From a virus: a stretch of DNA of 25,377 nucleotides. The first letter of the stretch is position 1, and every line of letters starts with the position of its first letter. The position numbers and the translations under genes are program-made. The notes beneath the pieces were generated by a model, which was given only the letters and a program-made list of their open reading frames with translations, was not told where the DNA came from and did no database searches. The DNA lies in the IMG/VR virus record IMGVR_UViG_3300044635_002154, positions 1-25,377 of that record. One strand, given 5' to 3'. Of the stretch, positions 13,310-21,317 are shown piece after piece.

Positions 13310-14144
13310 CGCCAAGTTTGTTGATGGCAGGAATTGCATCATCAGATACTCTCTCAATATACATGCTCATGTTGCAAGAGCTCAACTGCAAGCTGCGTAG
13401 CAAATCTGCAGATAGTGCTCTATTTGCACTTGCAGTTGAGTAAATTGTTTGGGTGGGCAATCCAAGATTAAATCTGCCATATGTATTTGCACGCAAGCTC
13501 ACCTGTGCAGTTCTGCACAAATAAAAGTAGCCATCAATGAATAGATTGCCTGTTTGATTTGCACCAGTAGCAACAAAGGAACTGCCGTGTTGCAGTACCT
13601 GGAGCGGCAGTGTATCTTGATACAAATAAATTTGCAACCATGTTGGTGTAGAGCAAAGTGAAGTTACTCTTGTATCTACTCTTACTTTGTATGTACCTGC
13701 ATCAAATACAAAAGCACTTGCAGCTTGAGATACAGTAAGATCACCACAGGATATACTTGTAGATTGACCTACAGTTTGTTGTTCTGAAATGTTGTTTACT
13801 TCAATGTAGTTTATAGGTAAGGATACTGATGTCCCTTCAAAAACCTGTAGACCTGTTAGAGGTGAAATATTCTTAAACACAGCTACATCACCAACTAAAA
13901 GCAATGACAGCTCATCATATAATTCTGTTTTTAGCGTCTGCAAGTCTGCACTCAATGCAATGACTTCACTGGTTAGAGCTATAATTGTTGGTGCAAAGGA
14001 GGTCTGTTCCAAATCAATGACTACATCTGCAAAATCAATGATACCGGTGCCTTCTGGTGATTCAACAATGAGATAGTCACCACTTTGTATAGTATTAATT
14101 TGTGGTAGCTGTATGATATCTATTCCTAAAGATGTAGTTGCCAT
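13299..14144 (-). CDS. Fibre-like virion protein with coiled coil and beta-rich head
   Basis: The 281-residue protein starts with a short segment, QLPQINTIQSGDYLIVES, then GTGIIDFADVVI, of a kind repeated in fibre or fibritin-type phage proteins. It continues with a heptad-like coiled coil at about residues 55-85 (ALTSEVIALSADLQTLKTEL). The last ~190 residues are beta-rich, with alternating hydrophobics, Ser/Thr-rich strands and few charges, as in C1q/TNF-like jelly-roll trimers. This suggests a trimeric appendage such as a fibre or whisker; I cannot name the T4 equivalent. It has an exact TATAAATA late promoter and sits back to back with the glycosyltransferase block. Confidence 0.65.
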   Translation of the reverse strand: MATTSLGIDIIQLPQINTIQSGDYLIVESPEGTGIIDFADVVIDLEQTSFAPTIIALTSEVIALSADLQTLKTELYDELSLLLVGDVAVFKNISPLTGLQVFEGTSVSLPINYIEVNNISEQQTVGQSTSISCGDLTVSQAASAFVFDAGTYKVRVDTRVTSLCSTPTWLQIYLYQDTLPLQVLQHGSSFVATGANQTGNLFIDGYFYLCRTAQVSLRANTYGRFNLGLPTQTIYSTASANRALSADLLRSLQLSSCNMSMYIERVSDDAIPAINKLGVTL

Positions 14145-14166
14145 TTGTATGTATTTATACTATATT
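14138..14166 (+). promoter_or_regulatory. Sigma70-like promoter of the glycan block
   Basis: TTGCCA at 14138-14143, 17 bases, TATATT at 14161-14166, then 7 bases to ATG at 14174. The TTG at 14138 is also an in-frame possible start, but treating it as a -35 box and starting at 14174 agrees with the rest of the window. It overlaps the late octamer on the other strand. Confidence 0.5.
14152..14159 (-). promoter_or_regulatory. Exact T4 late promoter octamer TATAAATA
   Basis: The minus strand reads TATAAATA, 7 bases before the ATG of the fibre-like gene (14144). No -35-like hexamer precedes it. It is the only exact match to the T4 consensus that I found, and it serves a probable virion gene. Confidence 0.7.
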
Positions 14167-14173
14167 TAATGGA

Positions 14174-14962
14174 ATGAATATAAAAATTGGTGTTGGAGTG
14201 ATAACATGCAACAGGCCTGACATGTTCAAAAAACTAATGAAAAGTTTGCCGCAAAATAAAATCGATGAACTTGTAATTGTTAATGATGGTGATGAGTTTG
14301 ATTTGCAGGAGCTTAACAGCGCAAAGTGTTTTCTTACTAAAAATAGTGGAGTGGGTGTAGCGAAAAATACAGCTCTGCAGCATTTAATAAAAGCTGATTG
14401 TGATTATATTTTTCTCATTGAAGATGATATGCTGATTAAAAGTGATGATATTTTTGATGCGTATATTCAAGCAAGCAAAAGCACAGGCATTCAGCATTTT
14501 CTATTTGGATACCACGGCCCCGCCAACAAAAACGGTGTATCCGGTGGATCACCTGTACCGAGAACCATAATGGAATATCCTGATGGTGTTAAAGTTGCTC
14601 TCAATCAACACTGTGTAGGTGCATTTTGTATGTATACTGCCAAGAGCTTGCAAGATGTGGGATTGTTTGATTGCAGTTTCCACAATGCTTTTGAACACGT
14701 TCATCATTCTTATCTCCTCTGCAAAAAGAACTATTGCGTGGAATATTGGTGGTGGCCAGACTTAGCAAATAGTCTTGATTATATTCAAGAACAAGCATGC
14801 TCAGAACATAATAGTTCAATACGACCACGCACAGACTGGCAAAACAATATTAGAAAAGGCTTTGAGCACTTTATAAAACTAGAAGGTGTTAGCCCAGTTC
14901 AAATTGCTGATGCTTCTCTTGAAGAAGTGAAGGTAAAACTCAAACAACTTATTAAACAATGA
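14174..14962 (+). CDS. Glycosyltransferase, GT-A fold (family 2-like)
   Basis: The 262-residue protein begins with the GT2 nucleotide-binding strand IGVGVITCNRPDMFKKLMKSL, continues with ELVIVNDGD, and has a metal-binding acidic triad IEDDM (DxD equivalent) near residue 90. It probably transfers a sugar from a nucleotide sugar; donor and acceptor are unknown. It has no membrane segment, so it would act on cytoplasmic precursors or at the inner face of the membrane. The start at 14174 drops 12 residues that would be read from TTG at 14138. Its stop overlaps the next start by 4 bases. Confidence 0.85.
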   Translation: MNIKIGVGVITCNRPDMFKKLMKSLPQNKIDELVIVNDGDEFDLQELNSAKCFLTKNSGVGVAKNTALQHLIKADCDYIFLIEDDMLIKSDDIFDAYIQASKSTGIQHFLFGYHGPANKNGVSGGSPVPRTIMEYPDGVKVALNQHCVGAFCMYTAKSLQDVGLFDCSFHNAFEHVHHSYLLCKKNYCVEYWWWPDLANSLDYIQEQACSEHNSSIRPRTDWQNNIRKGFEHFIKLEGVSPVQIADASLEEVKVKLKQLIKQ

Positions 14963-15765
14963 TTACAGATAGAGATATTACCTTCATTTGTCATGTCAGA
15001 ATCGATAATGAAGCACGCACCAAAAACGTAAAAACCATTTACAAATATTACAAGAAACATCTGCCAAATTGTCGATTTGTTTTTGTTGAGGATGATGCAG
15101 AAACAAAGTTGTTAGATTTTACTTTCATCGATTCAAGAGATGAGTATACACTTGTATATAACAATGATCTTGTCAAAAAATGTGCTGGATATAATCGTGG
15201 TGCAAAGTATTCTGATACAGATATTCTCATTTTCTTGGATGTTGACATCATTGTAGATTGCAATAAATTGCTAGAATGCATTAATGAAGCAAGAGATAAT
15301 GATTCTCTTGAATGTCTAATTGGTTATAATGGATGTGCATTCTACATGAACGAACAGGGTGAGAAACAGTTTCTTCATACATTAGATGTAAATGATTTGC
15401 ATAGCAATATTAAAAATATGCATCTTGTAACCAATAATGCAAACGAGTTTGCTTTGCTTGGAAATACCAAAGCAGTTGGAGGTTGTTTGATTATGACCAA
15501 AAAATCATTCAACCAAATCAAAGGATTTAATCCATTTTTTATTGGATGGGGATATGAAGATAATGAAATTATTTCTCGTGCTCATAGACTTGGGCTGAGC
15601 GTAAACAAGAGTAACATTGTAGATCATTTCCTGTACCACTTGCCACACTGTGATACCTCTGTAAATAAATCACAACACGATCACTACAAGCAGAATGAAG
15701 CAATTGTTCAGTTTGTGGAGAGTCTCAACAAAGAACAACTTCAGCAGTACATCAAACAATGGTAA
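14959..15765 (+). CDS. Glycosyltransferase, GT-A fold with galactosyltransferase-type C-terminal motif
   Basis: The 268-residue protein has a GT2-like N-terminus (DITFICHVRID), a clear DxD motif in LIFLDVDII, and GWGYEDNEIISRA. This is the W-G-W/Y-x-E-D acceptor-site motif of the beta-4-galactosyltransferase C-terminal domain (Glyco_transf_7C). Transfer to a hexose or hexosamine acceptor is plausible. It is coupled to the previous gene by ATGA and overlaps the next by 7 bases. Confidence 0.87.
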   Translation: MITDRDITFICHVRIDNEARTKNVKTIYKYYKKHLPNCRFVFVEDDAETKLLDFTFIDSRDEYTLVYNNDLVKKCAGYNRGAKYSDTDILIFLDVDIIVDCNKLLECINEARDNDSLECLIGYNGCAFYMNEQGEKQFLHTLDVNDLHSNIKNMHLVTNNANEFALLGNTKAVGGCLIMTKKSFNQIKGFNPFFIGWGYEDNEIISRAHRLGLSVNKSNIVDHFLYHLPHCDTSVNKSQHDHYKQNEAIVQFVESLNKEQLQQYIKQW

Positions 15766-16580
15766 AAGTAAACATTCGGGATAAAAACTTTGGCGGAGAG
15801 CCCTCCTCTTGTCACAAAGGCATCAACAAGTATGTTGAGTGGGAATTCGGTAACACACCAACAAGCAAGAGCTGCTTCATTACAGATTTATGTTTGCCAG
15901 ATGTTTATAAAGCCAAAGGTGTTAAGCGCAAAATTGCATGGATTCTTGAACCACGAGCAATTCACCCACAAGTGTATGAATGGATTGAGCAGAATAATCG
16001 ATTGTTCGATTTTGTACTTACATTTGATACAGATCTTGTCAATAAGGGTGAAAACTTCTTATATTATCCACATGGTAGGTGTTGGATTAATGGAGATGTA
16101 ACCGCACAAGAAAAGACTAAGCTTTGCTCTATTATTGCATCTAGCAAAAACTTCACCACAGGTCACCAACTACGTCATAAAATTATTCAAAAACAATATA
16201 ATGATGTTGACGTATTCGGTTACGGTTATAATCCTGTAGCAAGTAAGCGTGAAGCATTGGATGCATATTATTTTTCTATTACTATTGAAAATTCTATTCA
16301 ACCGGGATACTGGACAGAAAAAATTATAGATTGCTTTGCAACAAAAACTATTCCTATATTCTGGGGAGATCGCTCCATATGCGATTATTTTGATGAAAAT
16401 GGAATTTTATTCTTTGATAACCTTAATACACTTGAAGAAATTTTAGAAGAAGTGAGAAGTAATGGAGCTGATTTGTATCAAAGTCGAATAGATGCTATCA
16501 TTGAAAATTTTAATCGTGTTAATAACTACCGCATTCCAGAAGACTGGATGTATCTGAAATATCCTTTCTTATTCAACTAA
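15759..16580 (+). CDS. Glycosyltransferase family 10 (alpha-1,3-fucosyltransferase type)
   Basis: The 273-residue protein carries the GT10 C-terminal signature: FSITIENSIQPGYWTEKI, then DCFATKTIPIFWG. This is the ENS...Y-x-TEK...PI-x-G pattern that binds GDP-fucose. The N-terminal half has acceptor-domain features (KIAWILEPRAIHP, VLTFDTDLV, YYPHGRCWI). Known members move L-fucose from GDP-L-fucose onto GlcNAc or glucose. No GDP-fucose synthesis gene is in the window, but a GDP-mannose 3,5-epimerase is, so GDP-L-galactose is a possible donor. No membrane anchor is seen, as usual for bacterial members. Confidence 0.9.
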   Translation: MVKVNIRDKNFGGEPSSCHKGINKYVEWEFGNTPTSKSCFITDLCLPDVYKAKGVKRKIAWILEPRAIHPQVYEWIEQNNRLFDFVLTFDTDLVNKGENFLYYPHGRCWINGDVTAQEKTKLCSIIASSKNFTTGHQLRHKIIQKQYNDVDVFGYGYNPVASKREALDAYYFSITIENSIQPGYWTEKIIDCFATKTIPIFWGDRSICDYFDENGILFFDNLNTLEEILEEVRSNGADLYQSRIDAIIENFNRVNNYRIPEDWMYLKYPFLFN

Positions 16581-16582
16581 TT

Positions 16583-17314
16583 ATGACTTTTAAATCTATT
16601 TTAATTTTACAAGCTGCAGGAATCGGTGATATTTTGTTTTGCCAAAAAATAGCTAGCATGCTTGCACAAAAATATAACAAGCCGATAATATGGCCTGTTA
16701 TAAAAGAAATTCTTTGGGTAAAAGATTATCTTGATACAAATCCATTATTACATTTTATTGAATATACAAAGGATCACGAGAAATTTTTGCAATGCAAGTT
16801 ACCACAAATTGTTGATGATATACTCATCGTTCCGATCTGTAATGCAGATTTACAGCAATTCAAAGCACCTATTATGATGTGCAAGTACATGATGTGCAAT
16901 TTAAATCATATTGGGTGGGAGACATATATCAATATTAAGCGAAATTTTGAAAAAGAAAAACAGCTATTTGACATGGTTGTTAACAATAAAGATTATATCT
17001 ATGTGAATAAGATATACAGTACACCTCCAAATCAAACTGAAAGTTCTTTTGTTAAAATTGATAATAATGATAAAGAATATGTATATCATCAAATGATAGA
17101 TGGTTATAATCTTTTTGATTGGATAGCAGTAGCAGCAAATGCAAAAGAAATTCACACGGTAAGTACGGGTAATTTTTATATATATGAAGCATTGCAAATT
17201 AAATTTCCATCAATACATATCTACAATAGAGACGATCGCCATAATCTTGCTCAACTTGGTTTTTTAAAACCACATTTAAATAAACAATGGATTTTTCACG
17301 AATATGATCATTAA
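16583..17314 (+). CDS. GT9/heptosyltransferase-like protein
   Basis: The 243-residue protein opens with ILILQAAGIGDILFCQKIASML, the N-terminal G-x-GD pattern of the ADP-heptosyltransferase (GT9) GT-B fold. It ends with a region like its nucleotide-sugar side (LFDWIAVAANAKEIHTVSTGN). It is shorter than typical GT9 enzymes (about 330 residues) and lacks an obvious central donor motif, so it may be a reduced or non-standard member. It starts 2 bases after the GT10 stop and overlaps the next gene by 11 bases. Confidence 0.65.
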   Translation: MTFKSILILQAAGIGDILFCQKIASMLAQKYNKPIIWPVIKEILWVKDYLDTNPLLHFIEYTKDHEKFLQCKLPQIVDDILIVPICNADLQQFKAPIMMCKYMMCNLNHIGWETYINIKRNFEKEKQLFDMVVNNKDYIYVNKIYSTPPNQTESSFVKIDNNDKEYVYHQMIDGYNLFDWIAVAANAKEIHTVSTGNFYIYEALQIKFPSIHIYNRDDRHNLAQLGFLKPHLNKQWIFHEYDH

Positions 17315-17798
17315 TTTTAATAATAAATTTTATCCTGCATTTCAATCAACAGGCAATGCAGCGCAGTTTGCAATTCCTTTTGCAAAGCACTATTGTAAAG
17401 GCGTAGGATTTGATATTGGCTGCAATAGAGAAGAGTGGTCTTTTCCAGGATCAGTACTCATTGATCCTGCACTCAACGAATATAGTGCTATGAATTTACC
17501 TAATATTCAGGTAGATTATATCTTCTCAAGTCATTGTCTTGAGCATTTACCAAACTGGGTAGAAGCTCTTGATTATTGGTTAACCTTTATTAAACCGGGT
17601 GGTAATTTATTCCTTTATCTGCCACATTATGATCAAGAATATTGGAGACCGTGGAACAACCGCAAACATATTCATTGCTTTATGCCAAGTATAATTGAAG
17701 ACTATCTCAAATCTCACAAAGATATGACAAATGTATTTGTTTCTGAACGGGATCTAAATCATTCCTTTATCTCTGTAGCACAGAAAAAACATGGGTAA
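17304..17798 (+). CDS. Class I SAM-dependent methyltransferase (Methyltransf_11-like)
   Basis: The 164-residue protein has GVGFDIGCNRE (motif I), SVLIDPALN (motif II, acidic), DYIFSSHCLEHLPNW (motif IV, the usual S-x-x-LEH) and FIKPGGNLFLYLP (motif VI). It probably methylates a sugar or a sugar-linked precursor, given its position between glycosyltransferases. It is short but complete for the catalytic core. Confidence 0.87.
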   Translation: MIINFNNKFYPAFQSTGNAAQFAIPFAKHYCKGVGFDIGCNREEWSFPGSVLIDPALNEYSAMNLPNIQVDYIFSSHCLEHLPNWVEALDYWLTFIKPGGNLFLYLPHYDQEYWRPWNNRKHIHCFMPSIIEDYLKSHKDMTNVFVSERDLNHSFISVAQKKHG

Positions 17799-18462
17799 TC
17801 TATTAAAATTTGATTTAAATAAAATCTCCAAACTTTGCAACTCACATTTTTTTGTTGAGACAGGCACATTTGAAGGTGATACAGCATACTATGCATATAA
17901 GTCTTTAGTTTTAGATAAAGAAAGTAAAATAGAAAAGTTATGGACTATTGAATATGATAAACTCTATGCTGATGCAGCATATAGGCGGTTCAAAAACTTC
18001 GAAAAAATAGAAGTAGTAAATAATGATAGCATACAGGGGTTAAAATATGTCTGCGCGAACTGTAACTCAAATGCAATTTTTTGGCTAGATGCACACTTCA
18101 TCGGTGCAGATAGCGGACGTGTTTCTTATAAGAACGACGAAAATTTACAAACACGTTTGCCACTAGAGTGGGAATTACAGATTATACATAAACGAGCTGA
18201 AATTTATCAGGATGTTATCTTTATAGATGATGTTCGTATTTATGAAGATGGTCCTTTCGAAAATGGTACGTTTGATGATGCAATGAAAAGTAGCAATTCC
18301 TGCGTCAGAAGAGTAGATATATCACCTTACAATACAATAAATGATATCATAAGACCATTCTCTACAACTCACGATATATATAAGATATATGATCACCAGG
18401 GATATATAATAATGTTGCCAAAAAACAAAATACAGACACTTGCTGAAATATTATGGAGTTAA
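17791..18462 (+). CDS. Putative SAM-dependent methyltransferase, FkbM/TylF-like
   Basis: The 223-residue protein shows FFVETGTFEGDTAYYA (motif I, E-x-G-x-x-x-G), WTIEYD (acidic motif II), VVNNDS and FWLDAHFIGAD, which resembles the metal-binding D-x-H of O-methyltransferases acting on sugars or glycolipids. VIFIDDVRIYEDG follows. The target is not known. It overlaps the previous gene by 8 bases and the next by 10. Confidence 0.72.
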   Translation: MGNLLKFDLNKISKLCNSHFFVETGTFEGDTAYYAYKSLVLDKESKIEKLWTIEYDKLYADAAYRRFKNFEKIEVVNNDSIQGLKYVCANCNSNAIFWLDAHFIGADSGRVSYKNDENLQTRLPLEWELQIIHKRAEIYQDVIFIDDVRIYEDGPFENGTFDDAMKSSNSCVRRVDISPYNTINDIIRPFSTTHDIYKIYDHQGYIIMLPKNKIQTLAEILWS

Positions 18463-19358
18463 TTAAAAAGTATACTATAACGCATGATGATCCATTGTAT
18501 CACATTGGATTTGAAGATTACGAATCACAGTGTGGTAATTTTTACTTTTTTATCGGACAAGCTCTATATAATGAGCATAGATCAGGTAATATAGATAGTT
18601 TTTTAAAATTTGATAAACCATGGTATGCTCTAACATTAGAAGAGCCAAATTTTTGTACACATGGGGCAGAATTAGGTGCTGACCAGCATACGAATATATT
18701 TAAAAGATTTGATAAAGTCTTTACTATAGATCCTTATATATCGGAAGTTTATTTGAATCGTCAAAGTGTATTCTTTCCCTTTAATGAGAAATACATTACA
18801 ATTTCTCAAGAAAAGATTTATGATGTAATATACACCGGAAGCTTAAGTCAACAATACTTTGTACAGCTAGTTCAGTCTATGAAACCGTTCAAATATGCGT
18901 GTGTGTCTGTGACAAGTTCAGATCTCGTCACACATCAGAATGTATCTTATAGAGATAAATTAAAATTAATTTCACAATCAAAAATCACTGCACTGCATAA
19001 TCTCGTTTTTGTACACCCAAGTGACATACCAAGATACAAAAATTTTCCACATTATGAGCAAATAAAAAGCTTTAAACATATTGACAAAGGATTATTGCCA
19101 CAGATTAAATCTAGAACCTTTGAAGCTGCGTTTTGCAAGTCTTTAATGTTGTGTCAAAAAGATTATTTCAATGTAATTGAAGAATTTTTTGAACCAGACA
19201 AGCATTTTATATACTTTACAGATTTTAACGACTTTAATGAAAAAGTAAAATACATTACAAATAATTATAGCAAATTTAATTCAATGATTGAAGATGCACA
19301 TACAAAAGCAAAGGAACACTATACTACTGAAGTGTTTATTAAAAAATATTTAAAATAA
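18453..19358 (+). CDS. Glycosyltransferase, GT-B fold (Glyco_trans_1_2-like)
   Basis: The 301-residue protein has an N-terminal half without strong motifs but with a typical hinge strand (YDVIYTGSLSQQYF). Its C-terminal part is of the Glyco_trans_1_2 type: KSRTFEAAFCKSLMLCQ, in which the Glu binds the donor, then FEPDKHFIYFTDFNDFNEKV and a final helix with AHTKAKEHYTTEVFIKKYL. TGCA, common elsewhere in the window, is absent over 18361-18960, which covers the first half of this gene. Confidence 0.75.
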   Translation: MELIKKYTITHDDPLYHIGFEDYESQCGNFYFFIGQALYNEHRSGNIDSFLKFDKPWYALTLEEPNFCTHGAELGADQHTNIFKRFDKVFTIDPYISEVYLNRQSVFFPFNEKYITISQEKIYDVIYTGSLSQQYFVQLVQSMKPFKYACVSVTSSDLVTHQNVSYRDKLKLISQSKITALHNLVFVHPSDIPRYKNFPHYEQIKSFKHIDKGLLPQIKSRTFEAAFCKSLMLCQKDYFNVIEEFFEPDKHFIYFTDFNDFNEKVKYITNNYSKFNSMIEDAHTKAKEHYTTEVFIKKYLK

Positions 19359-19362
19359 ATCT

Positions 19363-20301
19363 ATGATAATTATAACTACAACAATTAATGCGCCTACAGA
19401 AGCAACTCTAAAATTCTGCAAGCTTGCAGAAAAAAATAACTGGACGTTTGTTGTTGTGGGTGATTTAAAAACACCTCATTGCGAATATGAAAAATTAAGT
19501 ACACAAAATAAACATGTTGTGTATTTGCATCCAGATAAGCAAGAGCAATTGTACCCTGAATTGAGTAATATTATAGGATGGAAAACAATTCAAAGACGCA
19601 ACATCGGTTTTGTGTATGCTTATGAAACAGGAGAAGAAATTATAGTCACAGTTGATGATGATAATATACCGCATGATGATTGGGGTACAAATTTGCTGGT
19701 AGGTACGACTTGCAATGTTTACGAATATAAAAATAAACTATGTGATTATTTTGATCCTTTTTCAGTAACTAATCAAAAGCATCTATGGCATAGAGGATTT
19801 CCAATTGAACATTTGAATATAAAAAATGATGTTGATTTGCTTAAAAAGCAATCTGTATTTTGTGCTGTTCAGGCAGATTTCTGGGATGGTGATCCAGACA
19901 TTGATGCTATTTGCAGACTAACATCTAAGCCGCTCGTCAAATTTGATAAATTTGAACCATTTTTTACAAGACAAGCTGCACCTTTCAATTCACAAAATAC
20001 TTTTTTACATAGAAGTGTTTTTCCACATTATTCAGTCTGGCCAGCAGTAGGTCGTATGGATGATATTTGGGCAAGCTACAGTTTGAGACATACGTTACCC
20101 AAAGATCATCAAATTGTTTATTGTGCACCTAGTGTGTATCAGGAACGAAACCCGCAAGATTTAGTAAAAAATTTAGAAAATGAATGTATTGGATATAGAT
20201 TTACAAAGCAATTTATTGATAGTAATGCATCAACTGCATTGAATTTTGTGCCTGAAAAAGTACAACAATTCCTTGAAATATACATGAATTATTTTAACTA
20301 A
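19363..20301 (+). CDS. GT75/STELLO-like protein (reversibly glycosylated polypeptide type)
   Basis: The 312-residue protein has GWKTIQRRNIGFVYAYETG followed by VTVDDDNIPHDDW. This Q-R-R-N-I-G plus D-D-D-N pair is the nucleotide-sugar and metal site of the plant UDP-arabinopyranose mutase (RGP, GT75) and STELLO proteins. In RGP the Arg after the DDD site is self-glycosylated; I cannot place that residue here. It could be a sugar mutase or a transferase. It has no membrane segment. It follows the GT-B gene by 4 bases and precedes the epimerase by 4. Confidence 0.65.
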   Translation: MIIITTTINAPTEATLKFCKLAEKNNWTFVVVGDLKTPHCEYEKLSTQNKHVVYLHPDKQEQLYPELSNIIGWKTIQRRNIGFVYAYETGEEIIVTVDDDNIPHDDWGTNLLVGTTCNVYEYKNKLCDYFDPFSVTNQKHLWHRGFPIEHLNIKNDVDLLKKQSVFCAVQADFWDGDPDIDAICRLTSKPLVKFDKFEPFFTRQAAPFNSQNTFLHRSVFPHYSVWPAVGRMDDIWASYSLRHTLPKDHQIVYCAPSVYQERNPQDLVKNLENECIGYRFTKQFIDSNASTALNFVPEKVQQFLEIYMNYFN

Positions 20302-20305
20302 ACAC

Positions 20306-21304
20306 ATGTTTAATAAAACAGCATTAGTATTAGGTGCCGGCGGTTTCATTGGCAATCACCTTGTTAATAGACTTAAATCAGAAGGATATTGGGTAAGAGG
20401 CGTAGATCTTAAATACCCTGAATATCAAGACAAAAGCAATGCAGATGAATTTATCATCGGTGATTTGAGAGATGCAGCAACTGTATCAAGAGTTGTATTT
20501 TCACCTAACCAATCAACAGCTAGAGATGGTGGCTTTAATGAAGTATACCAACTTGCTGCAGACATGGGCGGAGCAGGATATATTTTTACAGGTGAAAATG
20601 ATGCAAATGTGATGCATAATTCTGCAACCGTTAATCTCAATGTAGCAGAAGAGTGTGTTAAAAAAGGTGTGCAAAAAGTTTTCTATTCTTCTTCTGCATG
20701 CATGTATCCTGCATATAATCAAGAAGATCCAAACAACCCAAATTGTACTGAGGCAAGTGCTTATCCAGCAGCGCCGGATAGTGAGTATGGTTGGGAGAAG
20801 CTCTTTAGTGAGCGTCTGTATCTTGCATATCAACGCAACTATGGCTTGAATGTGCGAATTGCACGCTTTCACAACATCTTTGGACCGCTAGGCACATGGC
20901 GTGGTGGCAAAGAAAAAGCTCCAGCTGCAATTTGTCGCAAAGTAATTGAAGCAACAAATGAAATTGAAATTTGGGGTGATGGTGAACAAACAAGATCCTT
21001 CTTGTACATTGATGAATGCATTGAAGGCATCAGACGTTTAATGAATTCTGATTTTTCTGGGCCAGTAAATCTTGGCTCTGAAGAAATGGTAACAATTAAT
21101 CAACTTGTTGATATTGCATGTTCTGTAGAAAATAAGCAGCTTGCAAAAAAACACATTGCAGGACCAACAGGTGTAAGAGGTAGAAACTCTGACAACGCAC
21201 TCATCAAGGAGAAGCTCAATTGGACACCAAATTATCCATTGGAGCAAGGAATTAAAAAAACATATGAATGGATTAAAGAGCAGGTTGAAAAATCCAAACA
21301 CTAA
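20306..21304 (+). CDS. GDP-mannose 3,5-epimerase (extended short-chain dehydrogenase)
   Basis: The enzyme converts GDP-D-mannose to GDP-L-galactose (and GDP-L-gulose) with bound NAD. The 332-residue protein matches plant GME along most of its length from my memory of that sequence. It has a Rossmann motif GAGGFIG (10-16), AADMGGAGYI, SSSACMYP with the catalytic Cys, a Tyr-x-x-x-Lys (YGWEK), RFHNIFGPLGTW, GGKEKAPAAICRK with the catalytic Lys, GDGEQTRSF, and GPTGVRGRNSDN near the end. All catalytic residues I know for GME are present. A related NAD-dependent epimerase is the alternative, but the REKAPAA-type and GVRGRNSDN motifs favour GME. Confidence 0.88.
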   Translation: MFNKTALVLGAGGFIGNHLVNRLKSEGYWVRGVDLKYPEYQDKSNADEFIIGDLRDAATVSRVVFSPNQSTARDGGFNEVYQLAADMGGAGYIFTGENDANVMHNSATVNLNVAEECVKKGVQKVFYSSSACMYPAYNQEDPNNPNCTEASAYPAAPDSEYGWEKLFSERLYLAYQRNYGLNVRIARFHNIFGPLGTWRGGKEKAPAAICRKVIEATNEIEIWGDGEQTRSFLYIDECIEGIRRLMNSDFSGPVNLGSEEMVTINQLVDIACSVENKQLAKKHIAGPTGVRGRNSDNALIKEKLNWTPNYPLEQGIKKTYEWIKEQVEKSKH

Positions 21305-21312
21305 GTTATATT
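21285..21312 (+). promoter_or_regulatory. Sigma70-like promoter of the DUF366-gp62-gp31 unit
   Basis: TTGAAA at 21285-21290, 16 bases, TATATT at 21307-21312, then 5 bases to ATG at 21318. The -35 box lies in the end of the epimerase gene. The predicted start of transcription coincides with the start codon. Confidence 0.55.
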
Positions 21313-21317
21313 AAAGA

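Noticed and set aside
14138-14173. Upstream TTG start adding 12 residues to the first glycosyltransferase
   Set aside because: The added residues do not belong to the GT-A fold, the TTG serves better as a -35 box, and ATG at 14174 starts directly before the first conserved strand.
20273-20300. Possible promoter of the GME gene: TTGAAA 16 bases before TAACTA, 5 bases before ATG
   Set aside because: The -35 box and spacing fit the local design, but TAACTA is too far from TATAAT, and the gene sits 4 bases after the previous one in the same direction.
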